A stretch of 38,533 nucleotides of DNA from an uncultured Pelagibacteraceae bacterium (GCA_902608385.1 CACLNT010000013.1:1-38533); one strand, 5' to 3'. Shown: positions 1 to 9,146, counted from the stretch's first letter. Notes: generated by a model from the letters alone, not told the origin. Made by a program: numbers and translations.

Positions 1-686
1 TGTTTTGCAGATTCTTTTTTCAAAAATTTATTTAAAGAATTATTTTTATTCATTCCAATTACTGAATTGTAATCACCACACATTCCTGCATCTGTTAAAT
101 AAGCGGTGCCATTTTGTAAAATTCTAGCATCATTGGTTGGAACGTGCGTGTGGGTGCCTACAACTAAAGTTGCTTTGCCGTCAAAGAAATGTCCCATTGC
201 CATTTTTTCACTTGTAATTTCACCATGTAAATCAACTATTAAAAAATCATAATTTTTTTTTAAATTATTTTTTTGAATAAATTTTTGTGCAGTTTCAAAT
301 ACATCATCGCATTTTTTCATAAATATATTTCCCATTAAGTTAAGAACGCCGATTTTAAAATTACTTTTTGTATTAAATATTTCAAATCCTTTTCCTGGTG
401 ATGGATTAGTTAAATTTTCAGGTCTTAAAAGTCTGTTTTCTTTATCAATATAATTTATTGCTTCTTTCTGGTCCCAAACATGATTGCCAGTAGTTATTAC
501 GTCAGCTCCAGAATTAAAAAAATCACTACTAATTTTTTCTGTGATGCCCACCCCTTGATCGGCTGCATTTTCTCCATTTATAATTACAAAATCTATTTTT
601 TTATTTTTTATTAAAACTGGCAAATTTTCAGTTACAGCCTGACAGCCTGATTTTCCAACTACATCGCCTAAAAAAAGTATTCTCAT
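1..686 (-). CDS. YmdB/TIGR00282-family metallophosphoesterase (C-terminus cut by window edge)
   Basis: About 228 residues are visible, reading leftward from an ATG at 686 and running off the window at base 1, so the C-terminus is missing. The protein opens MRILFLGDVVGKSG, followed by INGENAAD, TTGNHVWD, DLHGE and VGTHTHVPT. These Asp, Asn and His clusters are the dinuclear-metal ligands of calcineurin-like phosphoesterases, in the arrangement of the YmdB group (2',3'-cyclic nucleotide or RNA phosphodiesterase in Bacillus). Its ATG shares one base with the stop of the upstream cyclo-ligase (TAATG), which suggests translational coupling. The cytosolic phosphodiesterase role is inferred from the family; the physiological substrate in this organism is unknown. 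Confidence 0.88.
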   Translation of the reverse strand, partial: MRILFLGDVVGKSGCQAVTENLPVLIKNKKIDFVIINGENAADQGVGITEKISSDFFNSGADVITTGNHVWDQKEAINYIDKENRLLRPENLTNPSPGKGFEIFNTKSNFKIGVLNLMGNIFMKKCDDVFETAQKFIQKNNLKKNYDFLIVDLHGEITSEKMAMGHFFDGKATLVVGTHTHVPTNDARILQNGTAYLTDAGMCGDYNSVIGMNKNNSLNKFLKKESAK

Positions 687-1228
687 TATAAAATATATTT
701 ATCGGTTACGATATAATCTAATTTTTTATCATATTTTGTAACAGGTACATTATTAATTTTTTGAACTGAAAAAGCTAAACCAATTTTTAAAATTTTTTTT
801 CTTCTACTTAATTTTTCAATTACACGATCATAATAACCTCCTCCATAACCTAAACGATTTAAATTATTATCAAAAGCAACTAATGGAATTAGAATTATAT
901 CGGGATAAATTATTTTTTTTGAATTAGGTTCAGGAATTCCATATTGGTTAATTTTCATCGGATCAGAAAAAGACCATTTATAAAAATCCATTTGAAAATT
1001 TTTTTTAATTACAGGTAATGAAACTTGATAATTTTTTTTATCAAATTCATTTAAAATCTCTAAATCGTCTATTTCATAATTTACTGGAAAATATCCTCCT
1101 ACAGTTTTTTTTTTTAAATTTTTTTTTTTAATTAAGCTAAAAACTTTATTGAAATCAATTTTAAGATTATTTTTATATGCAATTTTTCTAATTTTAAGAA
1201 CTTTATTTCTTAATTTAGATTTAAGCAC
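686..1228 (-). CDS. ygfA: 5-formyltetrahydrofolate cyclo-ligase
   Basis: A 180-residue protein of normal family length. It carries the family signature LGYGGGYYDR (about residues 126-135) after the conserved strand DIILIPLVAFD. The basic N-terminus holds the lysine/arginine-rich stretch that binds ATP in this family. The enzyme converts 5-formyl-THF to 5,10-methenyl-THF with ATP, salvaging folate one-carbon units. It lies five bases after zapA and overlaps the phosphodiesterase by one base, so all four leftward genes look like one transcript. In many proteobacteria 6S RNA sits between zapA and this gene; the five-base gap leaves no room for it here. Confidence 0.93.
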   Translation of the reverse strand: MLKSKLRNKVLKIRKIAYKNNLKIDFNKVFSLIKKKNLKKKTVGGYFPVNYEIDDLEILNEFDKKNYQVSLPVIKKNFQMDFYKWSFSDPMKINQYGIPEPNSKKIIYPDIILIPLVAFDNNLNRLGYGGGYYDRVIEKLSRRKKILKIGLAFSVQKINNVPVTKYDKKLDYIVTDKYIL

Positions 1229-1233
1229 AAATT

Positions 1234-1680
1234 TTATTGTATTGAATTTTCTGAATTTATTTTTTGAACAAAGTTTTCTATTTGGTCAGCGGCATCATCT
1301 ATAATTTTTGCATAATCTTCTTTATTTTTTTCAATTTCTTTTTTAAAATTATTTTGTTGATTAATTAATTGATCAATTTCTTGTTCTTTTTCATTTTTGT
1401 AATCAAAAACTAAAGATTTTAATTCTCTAAATTTATTTGATAAATTTTTTAATTCTTGTTTTTTTTCATCTATTTTTTTTCTTGTTTCAAAATATTCATC
1501 CATTATTTTAATTGATGTAATAAGCAAAAGTTTATTTTCACCAATATTTCCTAGGTTATTCTTTAATTCATTAAATTTTTTATTTAGATGTAATGACAAT
1601 TCTTCTAAATGATCTTCTTGTCCATCGTCACAAGATAAAAGAAATTCTTTTCCATTAAATTTAATATTTACATTTGCCAT
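1234..1680 (-). CDS. zapA: Cell division protein ZapA
   Basis: A 148-residue protein. The N-terminal globular part (MANVNIKFNGKEFLLSCDDG, then HLEELSLHLNKKFNEL) matches the ZapA fold that binds FtsZ. The following NKLLLITSIKIMDEYFE leads into a long charged coiled coil (about residues 60-145). ZapA tetramers cross-link FtsZ filaments and tighten the Z-ring at midcell. It is longer than typical ZapA (about 100-110 residues) because of the extended coil. Its start overlaps the end of the next coiled-coil gene by 13 bases, consistent with co-translation of a partner pair. Confidence 0.88.
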   Translation of the reverse strand: MANVNIKFNGKEFLLSCDDGQEDHLEELSLHLNKKFNELKNNLGNIGENKLLLITSIKIMDEYFETRKKIDEKKQELKNLSNKFRELKSLVFDYKNEKEQEIDQLINQQNNFKKEIEKNKEDYAKIIDDAADQIENFVQKINSENSIQ

Positions 1681-1991
1681 TTATCAATTTCTTCTAAGAG
1701 AGTATCCGTTTCTTGATTTAATTCATCAATTTTCTCTGAAAATTCTATTTCTTTCTCTTTTTGATTCTCTTTATTTTTATTTATTTTATCTAACTTTTGT
1801 TTAAGTTGTTCATAATCTTGCATTAAATTTCCATATTTTGTTTCAATTTGTTTTTTTTCAATTTCTAATTGATTTTTTTGATCATCTAGATTTTGTAAAT
1901 CATTTGCAAGAGCGGGATTTTCATAGTTTAAATTTTTTAATTTAGAAAGTGCTAAAACAAGTTTTTTTTCTTTTTCGTTAGAAGTTTTCAT
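1668..1991 (-). CDS. zauP: ZauP-like coiled-coil partner of ZapA (DUF4164 type)
   Basis: A 107-residue, almost entirely helical, charged protein with heptad-like spacing of Leu and Ile from about residue 10 to the end. It has no signal peptide or membrane segment. It is the first gene of the leftward run, directly upstream of and overlapping zapA, and divergent from tkt. In Caulobacter a small coiled-coil protein (ZauP) encoded with ZapA focuses the Z-ring. Position and architecture match it, but coiled coils are weak evidence of homology, so the name rests mainly on context. Confidence 0.6.
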   Translation of the reverse strand: MKTSNEKEKKLVLALSKLKNLNYENPALANDLQNLDDQKNQLEIEKKQIETKYGNLMQDYEQLKQKLDKINKNKENQKEKEIEFSEKIDELNQETDTLLEEIDKWQM

Positions 1992-2043
1992 ATATATATT
2001 TATATTATTAAATAGAATCTTCTTAGTCTAGATAGGATATTTT
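1992..2043. promoter_or_regulatory. Divergent promoter region zauP / tkt
   Basis: The 52-base gap separates two divergent operons and must hold both promoters. On the minus strand TAGACT, 17 bases, then TAATAT is a fair sigma70-like pair. On the plus strand TAGAAT in the middle is a possible -10 element. AGGA at 2034-2037, six bases before the TTG at 2044, is the tkt ribosome-binding site. The AT background makes the promoter elements tentative. Confidence 0.4.
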
Positions 2044-4002
2044 TTGAACATACAACATAAAGATTTGTCTAATGCAATTAGGTTTTTATCAATCGATGCT
2101 GTGGAAAAAGCTAATTCTGGGCACCCTGGAATGCCAATGGGTATGGCAGATGTTGCCACAGTGCTTTTTAAAAATTTTCTAAAATTTAACCCGAGAAACC
2201 CAAATTGGCTCAACAGAGATAGATTCGTTTTATCAGCTGGACATGGATCAATGCTTCTATACTCTTTGCTATATTTAACCGGTTACAAAAGTGTTTCTAT
2301 TAATGACATTAAAAATTTTAGACAATTGAATTCCATTTGTGCTGGACATCCAGAATATCATCCAAATAGCGGAATTGAGACTACCACGGGACCTCTTGGA
2401 CAAGGAATTGCTAATGCAGTTGGATTTGCGATAGCAGAAGAAGTTCTTAAAAAAAGATTTGGTAAAAATATTTTTAATCACAAAACTTATGTTTTGGCAG
2501 GCGATGGCTGTCTAATGGAAGGTATAAGCCATGAAGCATTAAGTCTTGCTGGGCATTTAAAGCTTAAAAATTTAATTATGTTATTTGATAACAATTCAAT
2601 TTCAATTGATGGTCCAACTAGTTTGGCAGTATCGGATAATTTTGAAAAAAGATTCAATAGTTACGGTTGGAATTATATACAAATTGATGGTCACAATGAA
2701 AAACAAATTTTTAAGGCATTACAAAAAGTTCAAGAAGCAAAAAAACCAACAGTAATTTCATGTAAAACTAAAATTGGTTATGGTGCTCCAAACAAATCTG
2801 GAACAGCATCGGCCCACGGAAGTCCATTAGGTGGAGATGAAATAAAGTTGGTAAGAAAAAAATTAAAATGGAAGCACAAACCTTTTGAAATACCTAAAAG
2901 TATATTGCAAGAGTGGAGAAATATTGGAAATAAAAGTTCTAGAGAAGAAAAAAAATGGAAAAAACATTATAATAAAAAGAGAAACGCTTTAAATAAAGCT
3001 TTTTCAAATAAGTTTGAAAATATTTTTCAACTTGAAAAAAAAAATATTATTAAAAATTCAGATTCTATTGCTACAAGAAAATCTTCAGAAAAAATTTTAT
3101 CAATTCTTGTAGAAAAAAACTTGAACATTATTGGTGGTTCCGCAGATCTTGCGGGTTCAAATAATACTAAAACTAAAAATCACAAAATAATTAAACCTGG
3201 TGATTTTAAAGGCAATTATATTCACTATGGAGTTAGAGAGCATGCAATGTGTGGAATAATGAATGGCCTTGCATTACATAGTAATTTAATTCCTTACGGC
3301 GGAACTTTTCTTATTTTTAGTGATTATTGTAAACCATCCATAAGATTATCTGCTTTAATGAAACAAAGAGTTATATATGTAATGACACATGATTCCATTG
3401 GTCTTGGAGAAGATGGTCCAACTCATCAACCTATTGAACAACTATCAGGATTAAGATCAATTCCTAACTTAAATGTTTTTAGACCTGCTGATACAACGGA
3501 AACTTATGAGTGTTGGGAACTTGCACTGAAAAATTTATATTCCCCAAGTATTCTCGCTTTAACAAGACAAAAACTTAATCCTATCCGTAAAGAATTTTTA
3601 AAAGAAAACAAATGTTCAATGGGAGCTTATGAAATTTCAAGAAGCAATCAAGATATTAGAGTTACAATAATGGCAAGTGGATCCGAAGTAAATTTAGCTC
3701 AACAAGTAAGCCATAAATTAGCCACAGAAAACATTTATTCAAAAGTTATATCTGTTCCTTGCCAAGATTTATTTAAGCAACAATCAGATAGTTATAAAGA
3801 CAAAATTTTAAATGAAACAGAATTTCTAATAACAATTGAAGCTGGATCAACATCTTGTTGGCAAGAATATATTGTTAATAAAGGGCTAAATTTTGGCATC
3901 GATGATTTTGGAAAAAGCGCTCCTTATAAAAAAATATATAATTATTTTGGATTAACATTTGAAAATATTGCAAAAAAAACTAAGGAAATGATAAACAAAT
4001 AA
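2044..4002 (+). CDS. tkt: Transketolase
   Basis: A 652-residue full-length transketolase. Visible motifs are SGHPGMPMGMA near residue 25, the thiamine-diphosphate motif LAGDGCLMEG (about 151-160), HGSPLG, and GVREHAM at about 396-402 with the catalytic Glu399 that activates the cofactor. It moves two-carbon units between sugar phosphates in the non-oxidative pentose phosphate pathway. The start is TTG at 2044: it gives the expected family N-terminus, the next in-frame ATG is about 30 codons downstream inside the conserved SGHPG motif, and AGGA lies six bases upstream. First gene of the tkt-gap-pgk-fba-thiE-efp-suhB run; gap begins two bases after its stop. Confidence 0.97.
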   Translation: MNIQHKDLSNAIRFLSIDAVEKANSGHPGMPMGMADVATVLFKNFLKFNPRNPNWLNRDRFVLSAGHGSMLLYSLLYLTGYKSVSINDIKNFRQLNSICAGHPEYHPNSGIETTTGPLGQGIANAVGFAIAEEVLKKRFGKNIFNHKTYVLAGDGCLMEGISHEALSLAGHLKLKNLIMLFDNNSISIDGPTSLAVSDNFEKRFNSYGWNYIQIDGHNEKQIFKALQKVQEAKKPTVISCKTKIGYGAPNKSGTASAHGSPLGGDEIKLVRKKLKWKHKPFEIPKSILQEWRNIGNKSSREEKKWKKHYNKKRNALNKAFSNKFENIFQLEKKNIIKNSDSIATRKSSEKILSILVEKNLNIIGGSADLAGSNNTKTKNHKIIKPGDFKGNYIHYGVREHAMCGIMNGLALHSNLIPYGGTFLIFSDYCKPSIRLSALMKQRVIYVMTHDSIGLGEDGPTHQPIEQLSGLRSIPNLNVFRPADTTETYECWELALKNLYSPSILALTRQKLNPIRKEFLKENKCSMGAYEISRSNQDIRVTIMASGSEVNLAQQVSHKLATENIYSKVISVPCQDLFKQQSDSYKDKILNETEFLITIEAGSTSCWQEYIVNKGLNFGIDDFGKSAPYKKIYNYFGLTFENIAKKTKEMINK

Positions 4003-4004
4003 AT

Positions 4005-5009
4005 ATGGCTTTAAAAATTGGAATTAATGGTTTGGGAAGAATTGGTAGGATGGTCATTAGATCAATAATTGAAAATAAAAATAAAAACATAGAAATTAAA
4101 CATATCAATAATAGATCAAATTCTGAGATTAGTTGTGCACTTTTAAAATATGATTCAGTTCATGGAAAATTTAATGCAGACATTAAATTTAATAATAACA
4201 ATTTAATAATTAATAAAAAAAAAATATCATTTTCTCAAGAACTAGATATCAGTAATATAAAATGGAAAAAATTTGGTGTTGATTATGTTTTTGAATGCAC
4301 TGGTAAATTTAATTCTAAAGAAAAATTATTAGCTCACATAAAAAATGGTGTAAAACAAGTTATTGTTTCTGCACCTTGTAAAAATGCAGACAAGACAATT
4401 GTTTATGGTGTAAATCACAAAAAAATAAACAAAAATGATTTAATAATTTCAGCGGCTTCTTGTACTACCAACTGTCTTGCTCCAGTTGCTTATGTGTTGA
4501 ATAAAGAATTTAAAATTGAAAAAGGTTTTATGACAACTATTCATTCTTACACTTCTGACCAAAGATTATTGGACAATTCTCATAAAGATTTAAGACGAGC
4601 CAGATCTGCTGGTCAATCTATTGTGCCAACTTCTACAGGAGCTTCAAAATCGCTTGGTGAAATTATACCTGAACTAAAAGGAAAACTTGAAGGTTTAGCA
4701 GTAAGAGTACCAACTCCAAATGTTTCATTAGTAGATTTAGTTTTTAACTCGAAAAGCAAGTTATCTGTAAATAAAATTAACAACTCTTTTAAAAAAGCTT
4801 CAAAAAAAGAATTAAAAAATATTCTTGAAACAACTAATGAAAAACTAGTTTCTATGGATTTCAACCACAATCCAAATTCTGCAATTGTGGATTTATCTTT
4901 AACTAATGTTGTTGGAGATAAAATGGGTAAAGTTTCAGCATGGTATGATAATGAATGGGGATTTGCATCAAGAATGTGTGATTTAGCAGAATATATTCAT
5001 AAAATTTAA
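4005..5009 (+). CDS. gap: Glyceraldehyde-3-phosphate dehydrogenase
   Basis: A 334-residue protein with the N-terminal dinucleotide fold (KIGINGLGRIGR), the catalytic motif SCTTNC with Cys153, STGASKS, RVPTPNVSLVDL and the C-terminal WYDNEWG. It interconverts glyceraldehyde-3-phosphate and 1,3-bisphosphoglycerate. Odd point: where NAD-specific enzymes have Asp (family INDL) this protein has INNRS (Asn36-Arg37). The acidic residue that selects for NAD is lost and a basic one gained, which points to NADP or dual cofactor use. The loop with HSYTSDQRLLD and HKDLRRARSA resembles the plastid/GapB-type subgroup. It sits between tkt and pgk, six bases before pgk. Gluconeogenic or dual direction is plausible. 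Confidence 0.96.
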   Translation: MALKIGINGLGRIGRMVIRSIIENKNKNIEIKHINNRSNSEISCALLKYDSVHGKFNADIKFNNNNLIINKKKISFSQELDISNIKWKKFGVDYVFECTGKFNSKEKLLAHIKNGVKQVIVSAPCKNADKTIVYGVNHKKINKNDLIISAASCTTNCLAPVAYVLNKEFKIEKGFMTTIHSYTSDQRLLDNSHKDLRRARSAGQSIVPTSTGASKSLGEIIPELKGKLEGLAVRVPTPNVSLVDLVFNSKSKLSVNKINNSFKKASKKELKNILETTNEKLVSMDFNHNPNSAIVDLSLTNVVGDKMGKVSAWYDNEWGFASRMCDLAEYIHKI

Positions 5010-5015
5010 TTTTTA

Positions 5016-6206
5016 ATGAATAATCTTTTAGATCAAAACTTGGTAATTAAAGATAAAAAGGTATTATTGAGAGTTGATTTGAATGTTCCAATGAAAAATG
5101 GAGCAATAACTGAAACCTCAAGAATAGAAAAAATAATACCAACAATAAAACTATTAATTGAAAAACAAGCGAAGATAATAATTTTATCTCATATTGGCAG
5201 GCCAAAAGGGAAAATTGTTGAAGGAATGTCTTTAGAGCCTATTTCAAAAAAATTAGCTTCATTATTAAATAAAGAAGTTTTGTTTAACAAAGATATAATA
5301 AATGAAAATACTCTTTCCGAGGTAAACAAAATTCCAAATGGTTCAGTAATGATGCTAGAAAATATCCGTTTTAATGAAGGAGAAGAATCAAATGAAAGTG
5401 AATTTTCAAAAAAACTATCAAATTTAGGAAATATATATGTCAATGATGCTTTTTCCTGTTCTCACAGAGCTCATGCTTCCATCGAAGGAATTACAAAACA
5501 TATTCCTTCATATTTTGGCTTGCAAATTAATGAAGAAATCAGTGCATTAAAAAAAATAACTTCTGAAATAAAAAACCCAATTACTCTCATCATTGGCGGT
5601 TCAAAAATTTCTACAAAAATTAAAATTATAAATAATTTAATAAAAAAATTTAATAATATAATTATTGTGGGTGGTATGGCTAACACAATGTTAAAGCATA
5701 CTGGTTCAAAAGTAGGAAAATCAATATGTGAAAATGATTGTGAAATTTTAATAAAAAAAATTTTAGAAAATTCGAATAAATATAATTGTAAAATTACATG
5801 CCCTGTAGATGTTGTAGTTTCAAAAAGCCTTGAAAATAAAGGAAAAGATAAAGATATAAATGAAATTGATGATAATGAAATGATATTGGATATTGGTCCA
5901 AAAACAATTTCTTCAATCGAAAAAATAATTAATAATTCAAATACAGTATTATGGAATGGTCCAGCTGGGTATTTTGAAAATCCAAATTTTCAAAATGGTA
6001 CGAAAAAAATTCTAGAAATAATTTCAAAAAAAACAAAAAAAGATAAAATTTTTTCTGTAGCTGGTGGTGGAGAAACGGTTGCGGCAATAAACAAATTTAA
6101 AAAACTGGATTCATTTACATTTGTTTCAACTGCTGGTGGAGCTTTTTTAGAATACCTTGAAGGAAAAACTCTACCTGGTATAAAAGCTTTAAATCAAAAT
6201 GTCTGA
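5016..6206 (+). CDS. pgk: Phosphoglycerate kinase
   Basis: A 396-residue protein of standard length. It shows RVDLNVP (19-25), SHIGRPKG (to residue 65), MLENIRFNEGEE, GGSKISTKI, WNGPAG and the C-terminal VAGGGETVAA nucleotide-binding loop. It transfers phosphate between 1,3-bisphosphoglycerate and ADP. No recognisable Shine-Dalgarno precedes the ATG; the upstream bases are only A and T, as for many genes in this window. Its last eight bases overlap the start of the aldolase gene. Confidence 0.97.
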   Translation: MNNLLDQNLVIKDKKVLLRVDLNVPMKNGAITETSRIEKIIPTIKLLIEKQAKIIILSHIGRPKGKIVEGMSLEPISKKLASLLNKEVLFNKDIINENTLSEVNKIPNGSVMMLENIRFNEGEESNESEFSKKLSNLGNIYVNDAFSCSHRAHASIEGITKHIPSYFGLQINEEISALKKITSEIKNPITLIIGGSKISTKIKIINNLIKKFNNIIIVGGMANTMLKHTGSKVGKSICENDCEILIKKILENSNKYNCKITCPVDVVVSKSLENKGKDKDINEIDDNEMILDIGPKTISSIEKIINNSNTVLWNGPAGYFENPNFQNGTKKILEIISKKTKKDKIFSVAGGGETVAAINKFKKLDSFTFVSTAGGAFLEYLEGKTLPGIKALNQNV

Positions 6207-7206
6207 ATTAAATAATATTGCATTAAAAATCATTGGAAACGGAAAAGGAATTCTAGCTGCTGATGAAAGCACTGGAACAATGACCAAAAGACTTCAGAGC
6301 GTTAACGTAGAATCTAGTTCTGAAAATAGATTAAAATTTAGACATACGCTCTTTTCTTCTAAAAGCATGACAACATGCATAGGAGGTGTGATCCTATACG
6401 ACGAAACAATTAAACAAGAGTTTGATTCTAAAAAAATTCCTAAAATAATTTCTGATAAAGGTGCCGTGCCAGGAATCAAAGTAGATACTGGAACAAAAAG
6501 TTTAGCAAACTCTTCTGAAGAAAAAATCACAGAGGGGCTAGATGATTTAAGAGACAGACTAAAAGAATATTATAAACTTGGTGCTAGATTCACAAAATGG
6601 AGAGGTGTGTACATAATTACAAATAATTACCCAAGTAAAATTGCAATTTCGGCGAATGCACATGCGTTAGCTAGATATTCTGCTTTGGTACAAGAGGCAG
6701 GCATGGTTCCTATAGTAGAACCAGAAGTTTTAATGGATGGCAATCATTCTGCAGAAATTTGTTTAACAAAAACTTCAGAAGTAATAAAAAAATGTTTTGA
6801 AGAATTAATATTGCAAAAAGTAGATTTAAAAGGAGTAATATTAAAACCAAACATGATATTGCCTGGATCAAAATCTGATCAAAAAATATCAAGCGATGAA
6901 ATTGCTGAACTTACTCTCAAATGTTTAAATGAAAGTGTTCCAAATGAAGTTCCTGGAATAGCTTTTTTATCCGGTGGACAAACAGAAATAGAAGCAACAA
7001 AAAATTTAGATACTATAAATAAAAAAAACAAATCAACTTTTATAATGAGCTATTCATATGGTAGAGCTTTGCAGCAAGGCGCTCTTAAATATTGGTCAAA
7101 AAATTTGGATGATGTCGATGGTACTCAAAATGTTTTTAATCACAGAGCTAATATGTGTAGCCTAGCCTCTCAAGGTAAATGGACTGAACAGGTTGAAAAA
7201 AAATAA
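6199..7206 (+). CDS. fba: Class I fructose-bisphosphate aldolase
   Basis: A 335-residue class I (Schiff-base, metal-independent) aldolase of the animal/plant-like family. Motifs: ILAADESTGT (residues 18-27), KWRG with Lys133, PEVLMDGNH, and GVILKPNM with the Schiff-base lysine at about 216. It cleaves or forms fructose-1,6-bisphosphate. The start overlaps the pgk end by eight bases and the end overlaps thiE by 14. In a tkt-gap-pgk-fba set it serves gluconeogenesis and pentose rearrangement as well as glycolysis. The class I type, rather than the zinc class II enzyme of many bacteria, avoids a metal requirement. Confidence 0.95.
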   Translation: MSELNNIALKIIGNGKGILAADESTGTMTKRLQSVNVESSSENRLKFRHTLFSSKSMTTCIGGVILYDETIKQEFDSKKIPKIISDKGAVPGIKVDTGTKSLANSSEEKITEGLDDLRDRLKEYYKLGARFTKWRGVYIITNNYPSKIAISANAHALARYSALVQEAGMVPIVEPEVLMDGNHSAEICLTKTSEVIKKCFEELILQKVDLKGVILKPNMILPGSKSDQKISSDEIAELTLKCLNESVPNEVPGIAFLSGGQTEIEATKNLDTINKKNKSTFIMSYSYGRALQQGALKYWSKNLDDVDGTQNVFNHRANMCSLASQGKWTEQVEKK

Positions 7207-7807
7207 AAAATTCATTTATTTAATTTCACCAAGAAAAATTAAAGATAACATATTTTATAATGATCTAGTTTCTGTTTTTAAATCAAAAAAAATATCATTT
7301 TTTCAATTAAGATTAAAAAAAGAAAGTTCACAAAAAATTATCCATATTGGAAAAAAGATTAATAAAATATGTAAAAAATTTAATGTTAAATTAATAATTA
7401 ATGATAATCCATTATTAGCAAAAAAAATTGATGCTGATGGATGTCATCTTGGACAATCGGATTCGAAAGTTTTTGAAGCTAGAAAAATTTTAAAAAACAA
7501 GATAATTGGTGTTACATGTCATAATTCTAAGAAATTAATTAAAAAAGCTATATACGATAAAGTAGATTACGTAGCATTAGGTGCGTTTTATCCTACTAAA
7601 ACTAAGAAAGTTAAGTTCAGAGCTAAAATAAAACTTATAAAAGAAGCCAAAAAAATTACAAAAATTCCTATAGTTGCAATTGGAGGAATAAATTTAAGAA
7701 ATTACAAAAAACTCTTATTGAATAAAGCTAACTTTTTGGCTATCTCAAGCTACATTTGGAATAATAAAAAATATAAACCATTAGCGGCTATATTAAAATT
7801 AAAATGA
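7193..7807 (+). CDS. thiE: Thiamine-phosphate synthase (ThiE-like)
   Basis: A 204-residue TIM-barrel protein with the ThiE motif series: FQLRLK, INDNPLLA, DGCHLGQSD, GVTCHNS, LGAFYPTKTK and PIVAIGGIN. ThiE couples HMP pyrophosphate to thiazole phosphate to give thiamine phosphate. The start is a TTG inside the end of fba (overlap 14 bases); no in-frame ATG lies near it. The stop overlaps the efp start (ATGA). No other thiamine gene and no TPP-riboswitch space are present, so it is controlled with the sugar-phosphate operon. Placing a thiamine gene here fits transketolase needing the cofactor, though that link is inference. Confidence 0.85.
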   Translation: MKKNKKFIYLISPRKIKDNIFYNDLVSVFKSKKISFFQLRLKKESSQKIIHIGKKINKICKKFNVKLIINDNPLLAKKIDADGCHLGQSDSKVFEARKILKNKIIGVTCHNSKKLIKKAIYDKVDYVALGAFYPTKTKKVKFRAKIKLIKEAKKITKIPIVAIGGINLRNYKKLLLNKANFLAISSYIWNNKKYKPLAAILKLK

Positions 7808-8364
7808 AGATATCTGGAAACGAAATTAGAGTTGGTATGTTAATTGAACATAAAAATGATTTATGGGAAGTGCTAAAAACTCAACACGTAAAACCTGGAA
7901 AAGGAGGAGCTTTTGCTCAAGTAGAAATGAAAAGCATGAACAAAAATACTAAACTAAATGAAAGATTTAGATCTAGTGATACAGTCGAAAAAGCATCATT
8001 AGATGAAATAAAATTTAATTTTTTATATGAAGATGAATCTGATTATTATTTTATAAATCAAAAATCTTTTGAACAAATTAACATTAAAAAAAATATCATT
8101 GGTGAGAAAGGTAAAATGCTTAGTGAGAATTTAGAAGTTAATATAAATTTTTATAATGATCGTCCTTTAACAGTAGATTTGCCAAATCAAGTAACTTGTA
8201 AAATCGAAAGCACAGATGTGGCATTAAAAGGTCAAACTGTTTCTTCGTCCTATAAGCCCGCAACTTTAGATAACGGTATAAATATACAAGTTCCACCTTT
8301 TATTGAAAGTGGAGACACAATCATAGTTGACACAAGAACTATAGAATACGTTAAAAAAATTTAA
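7804..8364 (+). CDS. efp: Translation elongation factor P
   Basis: A 186-residue protein of standard length with the three EF-P beta-barrel domains. The tip loop is HVKPGKGGAF with Lys33 at the position that is beta-lysylated by EpmA/EpmB in E. coli. The C-terminal part carries the EF-P signature region (DVALKGQTVSSSYKPATLDNG). It relieves ribosome stalling at proline runs. Its ATG overlaps the thiE stop by four bases and suhB follows six bases after its stop. Confidence 0.96.
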   Translation: MKISGNEIRVGMLIEHKNDLWEVLKTQHVKPGKGGAFAQVEMKSMNKNTKLNERFRSSDTVEKASLDEIKFNFLYEDESDYYFINQKSFEQINIKKNIIGEKGKMLSENLEVNINFYNDRPLTVDLPNQVTCKIESTDVALKGQTVSSSYKPATLDNGINIQVPPFIESGDTIIVDTRTIEYVKKI

Positions 8365-8370
8365 TTTAAT

Positions 8371-9111
8371 ATGAATTCTATATCAGCAAATCTTAATATT
8401 ATGATTAAAGCAAGTGAAAAAGCTTCCAAAATTTTAATTAGGGACTTTGGAGAAATTGAAAAATTACAAATATCAGTTAAAGGCCCTTCCGATTTTGTAT
8501 CTAGTGCAGATACCAAGGCAGAAAAAATAATTATTAGTGAACTAACGAAAGCTAAAAAAAACTATTCAATATTAAGCGAAGAAGATGGATCTAAAATAAA
8601 TACAGATTCTCAAAATGTTTGGATTATAGATCCAATTGACGGTACTACAAATTTTTTACATGGAGTGCCTCATTTTGCAATTTCTATTGCTCTAAAATCT
8701 GACAATGAAATTGTTTCAGGTGTAATTTACGATCCAATTAAAGATGAAATGTTTTACGCTGAAAAAAATAATGGTGCCTTTTTTAATAATCAAAGAATAA
8801 AAGTTTCAAAAAAGAAAGACATACAAAGCTGTCTATTTGGAACTGGAGGAAAAGAAAAAATAGAAACTGATCTAATAACTCGAAAATCTGGATCTGCGGC
8901 TTTAGATATGGCCTATGTGGCTGCTGGAAGATATGATGGTTATTTTCAAAACAATTTAAATTTATGGGATATTGCCGCTGGAATAATAATTGTTAAAGAA
9001 GCTGGGGGAGCAATTAATGAAATTAATTTATCAGAAAACAATAATATTAAAATAAGAGCTTCAAGCACTGCAATTAATGAAAAAATGTTGGAAAAACTAA
9101 CGAACTTTTAA
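8371..9111 (+). CDS. suhB: Inositol monophosphatase family protein (SuhB)
   Basis: A 246-residue Mg-dependent phosphatase of the IMPase superfamily. Metal ligands are visible: SEEDG (Glu70/Glu71), [10 protein letters not shown] (Asp87, Asp90) and LWDIAAG (the third-site Asp). It probably dephosphorylates inositol-1-phosphate or a related sugar phosphate; in E. coli SuhB also aids rRNA antitermination. The substrate cannot be told from sequence. Last gene of the rightward sugar run; a possible promoter for rpmE begins right at its stop. Confidence 0.93.
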   Translation: MNSISANLNIMIKASEKASKILIRDFGEIEKLQISVKGPSDFVSSADTKAEKIIISELTKAKKNYSILSEEDGSKINTDSQNVWIIDPIDGTTNFLHGVPHFAISIALKSDNEIVSGVIYDPIKDEMFYAEKNNGAFFNNQRIKVSKKKDIQSCLFGTGGKEKIETDLITRKSGSAALDMAYVAAGRYDGYFQNNLNLWDIAAGIIIVKEAGGAINEINLSENNNIKIRASSTAINEKMLEKLTNF

Positions 9112-9139
9112 TTGTTTTCCTAAAATCATTTGCTATAAG
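9112..9139 (+). promoter_or_regulatory. Candidate sigma70 promoter for rpmE-trcR
   Basis: TTGTTT at 9112-9117, a 16-base spacer and TATAAG at 9134-9139. The ATG of rpmE follows at 9147, so the transcript would have almost no leader. The pair is better than background but not proven. Confidence 0.4.
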
Positions 9140-9146
9140 TCACGAT

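Noticed and set aside
1229..1233. 6S RNA expected between zapA and the cyclo-ligase gene
   Set aside because: Only five bases separate the two genes, so no RNA gene fits.
7150..7200. TPP riboswitch before thiE
   Set aside because: thiE starts inside the end of fba; there is no leader and no THI-box sequence was seen.
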